A stretch of DNA of 39,297 bases from an uncultured Burkholderiales bacterium (GTDB lineage: Bacteria > Pseudomonadota > Gammaproteobacteria > Burkholderiales > Burkholderiaceae_E): contig CAIVAS010000263.1 of NCBI GenBank assembly GCA_903903975.1, forward strand, positions 1 through 39,297, given 5' to 3'. Below the pieces are notes generated by a model. That model made no database searches, was not told the DNA's origin, and worked only from the letters and a program-made list of their open reading frames with translations. The first letter of the stretch is position 1, and the number at the start of each line of letters is the position of its first letter. Made by a program: the position numbers and the translations under genes. This document shows, piece by piece, positions 38,982 through 39,297 of the stretch.

Positions 38982-39072
38982 CAGGTGTCCGCGCAGCAGT
39001 CTCGCGCGCGATACAGTCGGATTTGAAGCGTGCTTGCTGCAGTCAAAAGCGAATCGATGCAGCCTTGACGGG

Positions 39073-39297
39073 TCAGATCGGCTTTGCTCGCGCCGCGACC
39101 GGCACGATCGAGGGCTTGGGACGCGCCGCCATCACGGTCAGGATCGCAGGACTTGCCCAGCTTTCCTGCGATGGGTTGTCGATGTCTGTCTGAGGGGTCT
39201 TTTCTGCTTCGGCGTGCGTGCGACCAGACAGCAAAGCCAGGCAGGCCTCGGTGTCGCGGTCGATGCGATAGCCAGAGGCCAGCGCGCGGGCGGCTTC
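39073..39297 (-). CDS. C-terminal fragment of an unidentified protein (cut by window edge)
   Basis: An open minus-strand frame runs from the right edge to a TGA at 39073-39075, giving the last 74 residues of a gene that starts outside. It begins EAARALASGYRIDRDTEACL and ends in a Pro/Ala/Lys-rich tail (PSIVPVAARAKPI). The codon pattern resembles neighbouring genes, supporting a real coding end. I do not recognise the family. It converges on the second TPM gene with a 91-base gap. Confidence 0.5.
   Translation of the reverse strand, partial: EAARALASGYRIDRDTEACLALLSGRTHAEAEKTPQTDIDNPSQESWASPAILTVMAARPKPSIVPVAARAKPI

Overview
The window reads as chromosomal DNA of a GC-rich betaproteobacterium, most likely Burkholderiales. 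The evidence is strong GC and TCG/CTC/GTC codon preference, the gene order pyk-fba-purC-purE-purK-sua5, a Calvin-type class II aldolase, a complete box (aerobic benzoyl-CoA) locus with a BoxR-type regulator, and DUF934 beside a CysI-type reductase. No rRNA, tRNA, CRISPR array, insertion sequence or prophage is visible. No stretch of 300 bases or more lacks a gene.

Region 1 (1-6435, + strand) is core metabolism: the end of pyruvate kinase, fructose-bisphosphate aldolase, hydroxypyruvate isomerase, purC, purE, purK and a Sua5/TsaC-type tRNA-modification enzyme.

Region 2 (6454-9423, - strand) is a small toxin-antitoxin island. It holds an Xre/RES pair, a Phd/PIN pair whose antitoxin has a histone-H1-like Lys/Ala tail, and a short ORF that looks like the end of CcdA fused in frame to an N-terminally truncated CcdB. 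That ORF is coupled to a GNAT acetyltransferase. Both intact pairs have operator-like palindromes just upstream.

Region 3 (9495-22296) is an aerobic benzoate module of two divergent units. The leftward unit is bclA (benzoate-CoA ligase), an alpha/beta hydrolase and a livKHMGF-type ABC importer. The rightward unit is boxR, boxC, boxB and boxA. Imported benzoate would be activated to benzoyl-CoA, epoxidised by BoxAB and cleaved by BoxC. BoxD, the next enzyme, is not in the window. A 9-bp inverted repeat flanks a near-consensus promoter in front of boxC, and a related element overlaps the proposed boxR start.

Region 4 (22420-29887) is sulfur assimilation: cysI-like reductase, DUF934 and uroporphyrinogen-III methyltransferase rightward, converging on a leftward sulfate importer sbp-cysT-cysW-cysA. 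A thioredoxin-like gene lies upstream of sbp.

Region 5 (29920-39297) is mixed: an MHS-type MFS carrier with an unusual soluble insertion, a divergent Hfq/Sm-like protein with long tails, a leftward gcdH-SDR-MFS exporter group, msrA, then lemA followed by two TPM-domain genes. An unidentified partial gene enters from the right edge.

The observations most worth a second look are the CcdA-CcdB fusion, the extended Hfq-like protein, the BoxR operator architecture, and the antitoxin with the basic tail.
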